In this document: positions 1 to 5,424 of the stretch, piece after piece | Position numbering within the stretch: the first letter of the stretch is position 1 | Layout: every line of letters begins with the position of its first letter | Source: Planctomycetaceae bacterium | GTDB taxonomy: Bacteria; Planctomycetota; Planctomycetia; Planctomycetales; Planctomycetaceae | Length of the DNA: 5,424 bases | Reading direction: 5' to 3' | Assembly (NCBI GenBank): GCA_020426065.1 | Contig: JAGQQT010000304.1 | Span: 1 to 5,424 of the forward strand | The notes under the pieces: generated by a model | Seen by the model: only the letters and a program-made list of their open reading frames with translations | What the model was told of the DNA's origin: nothing | Database searches by the model: none | Made by a program: the position numbers and the translations under genes

Positions 1-650
1 TTCTGCGAAATCAGTTTCGCCGCCTGATTCACCACCCGTCGCACGGGTGTATCCTTCACACCAATAATCGAGGCATTCGTAATCAACGCTCCCAGCCAGT
101 GAAAAAAGTTCAGCAGCTCCGGGCCAGAAATCCCCGGGAAGAAGTATTTGTTCCCCCCCGAAAACCCAACCACCTCGTGCGGAAACACAGGTCCCACTAT
201 CAGCAGCAGATCATAGTCCAGCACCTTCTTGTTGATCTTGACCGGAACTTCTTCGCTCATCAGCCCGCCCGAAATCTCCGCCGTCTCTTCCGGAGTCAGC
301 ATCCCCAGCAAGGCCAGTTTCTCGTCGTTGTCCCAGTCATGGTTGAACATCTGCAGCTGAAAGAACAACCTCTCCCGCTCTTCCGGAGAAATTCCCAGCA
401 CCTGACACATCTGCCGTTCAGACATCGGCGGATGGGTCCCCAGGGCAAAAATCACATCCAGTGCCTTCGCCCGCGGCTTGATCAACCGATGCAATTCATC
501 GAACAGCAGCGGCATCGGTGCGGTCCGGGTCGCATCAGGCACAATCATCAACACTCGCTGATCATTCATCTCCTCCAGATCAACGTGGGTCTGCAGCCAG
601 CTCCGCACTTCTTCTTCTGTCAGCGTCGACTTCACCGTTTCAGACTGCAT
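1..650 (-). CDS. LarA-family (lactate racemase-like, nickel-pincer-dependent) protein, C-terminal half cut by window edge
   Basis: Reading leftwards from ATG at 650-648 the frame stays open to base 1, giving 216 codons without a stop. Seen: PDATRTAP (residues 38-45), ALGTHPP (69-75), and PHEVVGFSGGNKYFFPGISG (157-176). These match the three N-terminal blocks of LarA (DUF2088). From memory of Lactobacillus plantarum LarA, D39/R42 correspond to Asp72/Arg75, H73 to His108, H158 to His174, K168 to Lys184 (which binds the nickel-pincer nucleotide) and H184 to His200 (a nickel ligand); the 10- and 16-residue spacings around K168 are identical. LarA is about 424 residues and cytoplasmic, so roughly half is visible. 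The N-terminus is about 30 residues shorter than LarA; the open frame upstream of 650 looks non-coding, and a GAGGGG sits six bases before this ATG. The family includes racemases and epimerases of several 2-hydroxyacids, so the substrate is unknown. Family call firm; lactate specificity not supported. Confidence 0.88.
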   Translation of the reverse strand, partial: MQSETVKSTLTEEEVRSWLQTHVDLEEMNDQRVLMIVPDATRTAPMPLLFDELHRLIKPRAKALDVIFALGTHPPMSERQMCQVLGISPEERERLFFQLQMFNHDWDNDEKLALLGMLTPEETAEISGGLMSEEVPVKINKKVLDYDLLLIVGPVFPHEVVGFSGGNKYFFPGISGPELLNFFHWLGALITNASIIGVKDTPVRRVVNQAAKLISQ

Positions 651-656
651 CCCGAT

Positions 657-662
657 CCCCTC
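657..662 (-). promoter_or_regulatory. Ribosome binding site of the LarA-family gene
   Basis: On the minus strand GAGGGG lies six bases before the ATG at 650. It decides the start, because the reading frame stays open further upstream but that part translates to Gly/Arg-rich sequence with no LarA resemblance. Confidence 0.5.
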
Positions 663-738
663 GTTTCCACCACCGGCCCGGTCGCTCTCGCAACACAAGA
701 GTCTTCTCACCCCGGAGCATTGCCCATTTACGTGGTCC

Positions 739-749
739 GATAACTTATC
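739..749. promoter_or_regulatory. Possible operator: inverted repeat GATAA-C-TTATC
   Basis: GATAA (739-743) and TTATC (745-749) are perfect reverse complements around a single C. The repeat does not extend beyond 5+5 bases. It sits about 90 bases upstream of the LarA-family start and about 190 upstream of the ATPase start, a reasonable place for a regulator shared by a divergent pair. A repeat this short can occur by chance; no regulator is known. Confidence 0.2.
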
Positions 750-862
750 ACCTTCCCCACCCGCCGGAAAGCAGCAGCAGCCGACTCCTGCCGCTTTTCC
801 TTAAACCTTCTCCCGGAATACCTTTCCGGCTCCCATCAATCGCAGCTTCCTCCTGGTTGCGG

Positions 863-868
863 TACAAT
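863..868 (+). promoter_or_regulatory. Candidate -10 element for the ABC transporter genes
   Basis: TACAAT differs from the TATAAT consensus by one base and lies 68 bases before the ATPase start. The hexamer 17 bases upstream (840-845, TCGCAG) is a poor -35, so the promoter rests on the -10 alone. It is preceded by GCGG, like the TAGAAT before the permease. Confidence 0.3.
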
Positions 869-936
869 ATCCCCAACGGATTGTTCTCTCTCAATACACC
901 CATGACTCCCCAAAAAACGCGAACGAGGTCCTTCTC

Positions 937-1659
937 ATGACCACCTCCGCAGATTCTCCCTCCCGGAACGGACTTGTAGTCAGCAACCTGTTCAAAAGTT
1001 ACGAATCCGCTGGCGCTTCCGTCTCCATTCTCAGAGATCTCAGCCTCCAGCTGAACCCCGGAGACGCCGCCAGCATTGTCGGACCTTCTGGCTGCGGAAA
1101 AAGCACGCTCCTTTATCTGATCAGTGGACTCGACCGCCCCGATGCCGGCCAGATCTCACTTTTCAACCACGATATCCTCGCCGCCTCGGAAATCGAACAG
1201 GCCAGTATCCGCAACAAACTCCTTGGATTCATCTTCCAGGACCACAATCTCATGCCGCACCTCAACGTCATTGAGAATGTCCTCCTCCCCTGCCTCGCAG
1301 GAAAGGGCGTCAACACCCAGAACAGGCAACTCGCGCAGCAACTCCTCGATCGCGTCGGATTGGCCGACCGCATCGAAGCCCTCCCCGCTCAACTTTCTGG
1401 CGGCGAACGCCAGCGGGTTGCCGTCTGCAGAGCACTCATCAATCAACCCCAGCTCGTCCTCGCCGATGAGCCCACCGGAAACCTCGATCCCGAAACAGCA
1501 GACGTCATCGGAAACCTGCTCCTCGAAATCAGCCAGGAACAGCAAACTACACTCATCTGTGTCACCCATTCCCTCGAACTCGCTGCCCGATTCCCCATCA
1601 CGTTCGAACTTCAGCAGGGGCAACTCGTGAACACAAAACAGTCCACCGCCGCACATTGA
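937..1659 (+). CDS. ABC transporter ATP-binding protein, LolD/MacB/YbbA type
   Basis: This 240-residue protein is the ATPase that powers the permease encoded next to it; it acts on the cytoplasmic face of the inner membrane, probably as a homodimer. All motifs are visible in order: Walker A GPSGCGKST (49-57), Q-loop glutamine Q101 in FIFQDHNLMPHL, signature LSGGE (153-157), Walker B LVLADE (173-178) with catalytic E178, D-loop NLD (182-184) and H-loop H211. The ADEPTGNLD stretch and the length are typical of the LolD/MacB/FtsE branch that pairs with FtsX-fold permeases. The first 12 or so residues are a polar extension. The start is supported by GAGG at 925-928, eight bases upstream. The permease follows after 35 bases on the same strand, so the two are probably one operon. 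Leucine codons are mostly CTC, unlike the divergent gene. Substrate cannot be inferred; lolD would be a guess. Confidence 0.96.
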   Translation: MTTSADSPSRNGLVVSNLFKSYESAGASVSILRDLSLQLNPGDAASIVGPSGCGKSTLLYLISGLDRPDAGQISLFNHDILAASEIEQASIRNKLLGFIFQDHNLMPHLNVIENVLLPCLAGKGVNTQNRQLAQQLLDRVGLADRIEALPAQLSGGERQRVAVCRALINQPQLVLADEPTGNLDPETADVIGNLLLEISQEQQTTLICVTHSLELAARFPITFELQQGQLVNTKQSTAAH

Positions 1660-1674
1660 TCTTTCGCCCGCGGA

Positions 1675-1680
1675 TAGAAT
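1675..1680 (+). promoter_or_regulatory. Possible internal -10-like element before the permease
   Basis: TAGAAT, one base from TATAAT, lies in the 35-base gap between the ATPase stop and the permease start, preceded by GCGG as at 859-862. At 14 bases from the ATG it would give a nearly leaderless transcript, and no -35 is evident, so it may be coincidence. Confidence 0.15.
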
Positions 1681-1694
1681 TCAAGGTCTGAACC

Positions 1695-4600
1695 ATGCAA
1701 CGCTCGGAACTCATTCTCCGCTCGTTCTTTTATTACTGGAAAACCAACCTGGCACTTCTGCTCGGTGTCGCGGTTGGAACCGCCGTCATCTCCGGTGCCC
1801 TCATCGTGGGAGACTCTGTCCGCTACAGCCTCCAGCAGATGACCCTCGACCGGCTCGGCAATGTCGACTATGCCCTCACCGGCAGCCGCTTCTTCCGAGA
1901 GGAAATCGCCGCATCGCTCCAGCAGCAATTCAACCATCTCGAATCCCTCAGCCAGACCACCGTCGCTCCGGCCATTCTCCTCACCGCCTCACTGCAGGCC
2001 GAACAATCCGATCCCGAGAACACGGATGCCGAACCTGTCATCAGCACCGTCGGACAGGTCAACCTCGTCGGACTCGATTCCTCCCTCGCCAACCTGCTCG
2101 ACAACAACCCGGTTCCCGTTCCTGAAGAAGACCACATCATCATCAGTCGACTTGTCGCCGACCAGCTCAACGTCACCGTCGGTTCCGAAATCTCCCTCTA
2201 CGTCAACGTCCCTCAAACCATTCCCCAGGAATCACTGCTCGGCAAACGGGATATCGATGAACTCGTCATCGAACTTCCCCTCACCGTCCAGCACATCGCT
2301 GAAGCCGATTCCACCCTGGCCAGATTTTCTCTGCAACCGAATCAGCAGCTCCCGTTCAATGCCTGGATGAATCTCGCTCAACTGCAGATCGAACTCGATC
2401 TCAATGACCAGCCCGCTTCCCAGTCACAACCCACACCTAAGCCCGCCCGCATCAATTCCCTGTTCTTTCATCAACCCGCTACGAAAGACAGCCACCCCGG
2501 TTCCGCCGCTAAAGACACCGCCGACCAGCTCACCCAACTGCTCCAGAAACAGCTCTCGCTCGCGGACTTCCATCTCCATCTCCGCCCGCTCGAAAGCAAG
2601 TCCTACTTTGCGCTCGAATCCGAACGCATGATCCTCGAAAAGGCCTTCTCCGATCACGCACTTCACACCGCACAAACTCACCGCTGGCCCACTTCACCCG
2701 TTCTGGTCTACCTCGCCAATGAAATCCTGAACGCCAGCCAGCCCGATCACTTTTCCATGTACTCCATTGCTGCAGGTATCGAATTCCCCCAGTCACCACC
2801 CTTCGGACCATTTCTCGATCCGAGCGGCAAACCGATCCCCACTCCCCAACCCGGACAGGCCATCATCAATAGCTGGCTTGCTCAGGATCTCGCCATCCAG
2901 CCCGGTGATAAACTCAAACTCAAGTATCATGTCGTCGGCTCACGGGGCGAACTCCCGGAAGAAGAACTCGAATTCGATCTCGTACACATCACCCCCCTCG
3001 AAAACACTCTGGCCGATGACCCCGGCTTCACACCACTCGTCCCCGGCATCACAGATGCCCGCACCTTCGCCGACTGGGAACAGCCTTTCCCCATGCAGAT
3101 CGAACGCATCACCGATCGCGACGATGAATACTGGGAAGGCTCCTCGCAAAAACCAGATGGCTACAAAGCCACTCCCAAACTGTTTGTCTCACTCGCCCAG
3201 GCCCGCAGCCTCTGGCAATCCCGCTATGGAGACACCACCTCTGTCCGTATCGCTCCCATCGATCTCCCTCTGGCGGAAGCCCAGCAGAAATTCACATCCG
3301 AATTCCTCGCTCAACTGCAGCCCACGCAAACTGGCATGGTCATCCTCCCCATCAAACAGCAGGGCCTCACCGCCGCTCAGGGAACACAGGATTTCAGCGG
3401 ACTGTTCATCGGCTTCAGCTTTTTCGTAATCGCCGCCGCCACAGTCCTCATTGCCCTGTTGTTCCGACTCTCTCTCGAAAACCGGGCCGTTCAAACCGGA
3501 CAACTCTCAGCCGTCGGCTTTCACGCCAGGCAGGTCCGTAACCTCCTCCTTTCAGAAGCACTCCTGATCCTTCTGATCGGAATCGCCCTGGGCATTCCCC
3601 TCGGAATCGCCTACGCCAAACTGATGATCTTCGGCCTGACCACCTGGTGGAAAGGAGCGATCGGCACTTCCTATCTCCAGCTCTCACTGGCTCCCGCCAG
3701 TCTTGCCATCGGAGCCCTCATTGCCTTTGCCGTTCCGCTCCCCGTTCTCTGGCTCAGCATCCGGAAACTCTTGAAAACTTCTCCCAAAGATCGCCTGCAC
3801 GGCATCGCTTATACGGAATCCGCCTCGCATCGCGAACGCGTTTCCAAAAAATGGATTGCCATCATCACGCTCTCCCTGTCCATCCTCCTCACCCTCGGCT
3901 CACTCACCGGGATCACTCCCCAAACCGAGGCCTTCGGCGGATTCAACTGGCGCATTGTCAGTTTCTTTACCGGCGGATTTCTCTCCCTGATCGGATCTCT
4001 GCTGTTGTATGTTCTGTACCTGCGCCTCCAGACCCACGCTCCACTTTCTGGCAGCCACATTGCCGGAGCCATCTCTCTCGGTTTTCGAAACCCCGCCCGC
4101 CAGAAAAACCGCTCCACCATCACCGTGGTCCTGGTAGCCCTGGCAACCTTCGTCGTCATCGCCGTCGCTGCCGGAAGACAGAACCCCACCCGCATGACTC
4201 CCGAGCTCTCTTCCGGAAACGGAGGATTTTCCATCGTGGCCGAGTCCGCTCGACCGGTCCTGTTTGATCTCACCACTCCAGAGGGACAACAGCAACTCGG
4301 ACTATTTTCCAAAGCGGACGCTCCACTCCAGCAACTGCTTGAGCAGGCCAAAATCTTTCGCTTCCGGGTCCGACCTGGAGAAAACGCCAGTTGCCTCAAT
4401 CTCTACCAGACACGCCTCCCCACCATCCTCGGAGTGCCTCAGGAAATGATCGACCGTGGCGGCTTCGCCTTTGCCGACACCCCCGGAGAAAACCCCTGGA
4501 AACTCCTGCAACAGAAACTTCCTGATGACTCCGTTCCCGTCATGGGAGACATGAATACGCTCCAGTACAGCCTCCACAAACCGATCGGCAGCCAGATCGA

Positions 4601-5246
4601 ACTCCCATCCGAACTTGGCATCAGCTCACAATTGCAGGTCGTCGGCTCCCTCGCAGGCAGCGTCTTCCAGGGCGTCCTGCTGATGTCCGAAGAGAATTTT
4701 CTCCAACTGTTTCCCAACATCTCCGGCTACAACTATTTCCTCATCGAAACACCACTCTCAACCGCTCCCGACCTCACCCGCCTCCTCGAAACCCGACTCG
4801 TCACGTTCGGCTTCGATGCGGAACCGGTCGGCAGACGCTTACAGAATTTCCTCGCCGTTCAGAACACGTATCTTTCCACCTTTCAGGCGCTCGGCGGACT
4901 CGGTCTTCTTCTCGGCACGCTCGGTCTCGGCACTGTCATGCTTCGCAATGTTCTCGAACGAAGCCGCGAACTCGCGCTCATGAGAGCGGTCGGCTTTACC
5001 CGCTCCATGCTCGCTTGGATGGTCCTCGCCGAAAACGCCAGCCTCCTGCTCATCGGTCTGTTTATCGGCACCATCACCGCTCTCTGGTCCATGCTCCCGC
5101 AAATCCTCAGCGCAGCGGGAGATGTCCCCTGGACTTCCGGAATCCTCCTCCTGCTGGCCGTCTTCATCACCGGCATGCTCGCCGCCTCCGCCGCCGTCTG
5201 GCAAGCCGTCCGCACCCCCATCCTTACCACCCTCCGCGGCTCATAA
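1695..5246 (+). CDS. Large FtsX-like (MacB/LolCE/YbbP-type) ABC transporter permease
   Basis: At 1183 residues this is much longer than LolC/LolE (about 400) or MacB (about 650), nearer the double-core YbbP type (about 800) but with larger outer domains. Order seen: membrane segment 1 (about 17-38), extracytoplasmic domain (about 40-565), three segments (569-591, 617-640, 666-688), two more (720-740, 754-777), one (808-827), a second extracytoplasmic domain (about 830-1060), and three last segments (1063-1084, 1107-1130, 1148-1170). That gives ten segments and two FtsX cores, each with an AVGF coupling motif (606-609 and 1098-1101). The topology fits mechanotransmission: ATP hydrolysis by the 937-1659 ATPase would move the outer domains to act on a lipid, lipoprotein or peptide substrate. 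The start is supported by AAGG at 1683-1686, eight bases upstream. No membrane-fusion gene lies nearby. Only one cysteine is present (C900). The frame is intact; the family call is firm, the substrate unknown. Confidence 0.95.
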   Translation: MQRSELILRSFFYYWKTNLALLLGVAVGTAVISGALIVGDSVRYSLQQMTLDRLGNVDYALTGSRFFREEIAASLQQQFNHLESLSQTTVAPAILLTASLQAEQSDPENTDAEPVISTVGQVNLVGLDSSLANLLDNNPVPVPEEDHIIISRLVADQLNVTVGSEISLYVNVPQTIPQESLLGKRDIDELVIELPLTVQHIAEADSTLARFSLQPNQQLPFNAWMNLAQLQIELDLNDQPASQSQPTPKPARINSLFFHQPATKDSHPGSAAKDTADQLTQLLQKQLSLADFHLHLRPLESKSYFALESERMILEKAFSDHALHTAQTHRWPTSPVLVYLANEILNASQPDHFSMYSIAAGIEFPQSPPFGPFLDPSGKPIPTPQPGQAIINSWLAQDLAIQPGDKLKLKYHVVGSRGELPEEELEFDLVHITPLENTLADDPGFTPLVPGITDARTFADWEQPFPMQIERITDRDDEYWEGSSQKPDGYKATPKLFVSLAQARSLWQSRYGDTTSVRIAPIDLPLAEAQQKFTSEFLAQLQPTQTGMVILPIKQQGLTAAQGTQDFSGLFIGFSFFVIAAATVLIALLFRLSLENRAVQTGQLSAVGFHARQVRNLLLSEALLILLIGIALGIPLGIAYAKLMIFGLTTWWKGAIGTSYLQLSLAPASLAIGALIAFAVPLPVLWLSIRKLLKTSPKDRLHGIAYTESASHRERVSKKWIAIITLSLSILLTLGSLTGITPQTEAFGGFNWRIVSFFTGGFLSLIGSLLLYVLYLRLQTHAPLSGSHIAGAISLGFRNPARQKNRSTITVVLVALATFVVIAVAAGRQNPTRMTPELSSGNGGFSIVAESARPVLFDLTTPEGQQQLGLFSKADAPLQQLLEQAKIFRFRVRPGENASCLNLYQTRLPTILGVPQEMIDRGGFAFADTPGENPWKLLQQKLPDDSVPVMGDMNTLQYSLHKPIGSQIELPSELGISSQLQVVGSLAGSVFQGVLLMSEENFLQLFPNISGYNYFLIETPLSTAPDLTRLLETRLVTFGFDAEPVGRRLQNFLAVQNTYLSTFQALGGLGLLLGTLGLGTVMLRNVLERSRELALMRAVGFTRSMLAWMVLAENASLLLIGLFIGTITALWSMLPQILSAAGDVPWTSGILLLLAVFITGMLAASAAVWQAVRTPILTTLRGS

Positions 5247-5253
5247 GCACAAA

Positions 5254-5328
5254 CCCCGATCTCCCTTGGGGGAACCAGTTTTGTCCTTCTCCCTCGAGGG
5301 AGAAGGTGCCGCAGGCGGTTGAGGGGGG
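5254..5328. repeat. REP-like palindromic intergenic element
   Basis: Starting eight bases after the permease stop, this element has three parts. An imperfect palindrome TCTCCCTTGGGGGA lies at 5260-5273. A perfect 22-base palindrome lies at 5285-5306 (half-site CCTTCTCCCTC), able to fold as a 9-bp stem with a TCGA loop. A short CCGC-AG-GCGG inverted repeat lies at 5309-5318, followed by GAGGGGGG. The series of C-rich then G-rich arms resembles dispersed REP/RIME-type repeats found at gene ends in many bacteria; that resemblance is from memory, and copy number cannot be judged from one window. It may also stabilise or end the transporter mRNA, but no T-run follows, so it is not a classical intrinsic terminator. 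Confidence 0.55.
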
Positions 5329-5424
5329 AACGCATAGCAAAACAAACAACCCTCCATTCAACCATTCAACTCAACCAACCGTTGGCAAAGAAGTTCCTTT
5401 CTGTGCAATCCTTTGCAAACCCAA
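5329..5424. other. Non-coding AC-rich tail with small repeats
   Basis: No gene is seen here. An 8-base unit CCATTCAA is repeated head to tail at 5354-5361 and 5362-5369. CCAAC (5375-5379) and GTTGG (5381-5385) mirror each other, and GCAAAG (5385-5390) can pair with CTTTGC (5411-5416). Composition shifts away from the GC-rich coding region. It is probably the spacer before a gene beyond the window. Confidence 0.45.

Larger units (their letters stand above)
651..936. other. Divergent intergenic region
   Basis: These 286 bases separate the starts of the minus-strand LarA-family gene and the plus-strand transporter ATPase, so they should hold the control signals for both. Seen: the LarA-side ribosome binding site, an 11-base inverted repeat at 739-749, a -10-like TACAAT at 863-868 and a GAGG at 925-928 before the ATPase start. 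Open frames across it on the plus strand translate to low-complexity Ser/Pro/His/Arg-rich sequence and look accidental. I found no convincing promoter for the LarA-side gene. Confidence 0.7.

Noticed and set aside
99..743. Plus-strand open frame of 214 codons over the LarA-family gene
   Set aside because: It is antisense to a gene with clear family motifs, and its translation is rich in His, Gln, Arg and Pro with no recognisable domain.
518..940. Plus-strand open frame running from the LarA-family gene to the ATPase start
   Set aside because: Its translation is Ser/Pro/Arg-rich low complexity, half of it overlaps the antisense strand of a real gene, and it has no plausible ribosome binding site.
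902..940. Twelve-codon mini-ORF whose TGA overlaps the ATPase ATG (ATGA), as in a translationally coupled leader peptide
   Set aside because: There is no ribosome binding site before its ATG, no run of regulatory codons and no attenuator-like hairpins; the overlap is probably chance.
1113..1656. Minus- and alternate-frame open frames inside the ATPase gene
   Set aside because: They are shadows of a gene with all ABC motifs; their translations have no domain features.
1660..1694. Terminator or small gene between the ATPase and permease
   Set aside because: The gap is only 35 bases, has no hairpin, and is accounted for by a ribosome binding site and a possible -10-like hexamer.
5285..5306. 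Intrinsic (Rho-independent) terminator for the transporter operon
   Set aside because: The hairpin is strong, but no T-run follows on either strand (TGCCGCAGG on the plus side), so the classical definition is not met.
4883..5365. Minus-strand open frame of 160 codons covering the permease 3' end and the palindromic tail
   Set aside because: Most of it is antisense to the conserved last FtsX core, its start lies within the repeat-rich spacer, and the protein is Arg/Ser-rich without motifs.
5254..5424. CRISPR array or attachment site
   Set aside because: The repeats are few, of different lengths and without regular spacers; no cas gene, integrase or tRNA is present.

Overview
The window is a GC-moderate, gene-dense stretch of bacterial chromosome. 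It holds the first half of one gene on the minus strand (1-650), a 286-base divergent intergenic region, two plus-strand genes that form an ABC transporter (937-1659 and 1695-5246), and a 178-base tail carrying a palindromic repeat. The protein flavour suggests a planctomycete or a relative in the PVC group: an unusually long FtsX-like permease beginning with a GALIVGDSVR segment, and a short-N-terminus LarA-like protein reading PDATRTAP. This taxonomic call is inference from sequence style; nothing in the window is a taxonomic marker.

Left part: the minus-strand gene encodes the N-terminal 216 residues of a LarA-superfamily protein (nickel-pincer-cofactor-dependent 2-hydroxyacid racemase/epimerase, lactate racemase being the founder). 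The visible half contains the expected active-site positions, including the lysine that carries the cofactor and the histidine that binds nickel. The cofactor-making genes (larB, larC, larE) are not in the window.

Middle: the divergent intergenic region carries a -10-like hexamer for the transporter genes and an 11-base inverted repeat that could be an operator. The 240-residue ATPase has every ABC motif (Walker A, Q-loop, signature, Walker B, D-loop, H-loop) and belongs to the LolD/MacB/YbbA type. Thirty-five bases downstream starts the 1183-residue permease, with ten predicted membrane segments, two large extracytoplasmic domains and two FtsX-type cores that still align without gaps. Together they should form a type VII (MacB/LolCDE-like) ABC system that uses cytoplasmic ATP hydrolysis to do mechanical work on a lipid, lipoprotein, peptide or protein on the outer face of the inner membrane. 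The substrate cannot be read from the sequence, and no membrane-fusion protein gene is present.

Right tail: just after the permease stop lies a REP-like element built on a perfect 22-base palindrome, followed by AC-rich non-coding sequence with a small tandem repeat.

I see no CRISPR array, RNA gene, transposase or defence system. The window reads as ordinary chromosomal sequence; the points most worth a second look are the diverged LarA-family member, the strand-dependent codon usage, the single-cysteine motif and internal duplication in the permease, and the palindromic repeat.
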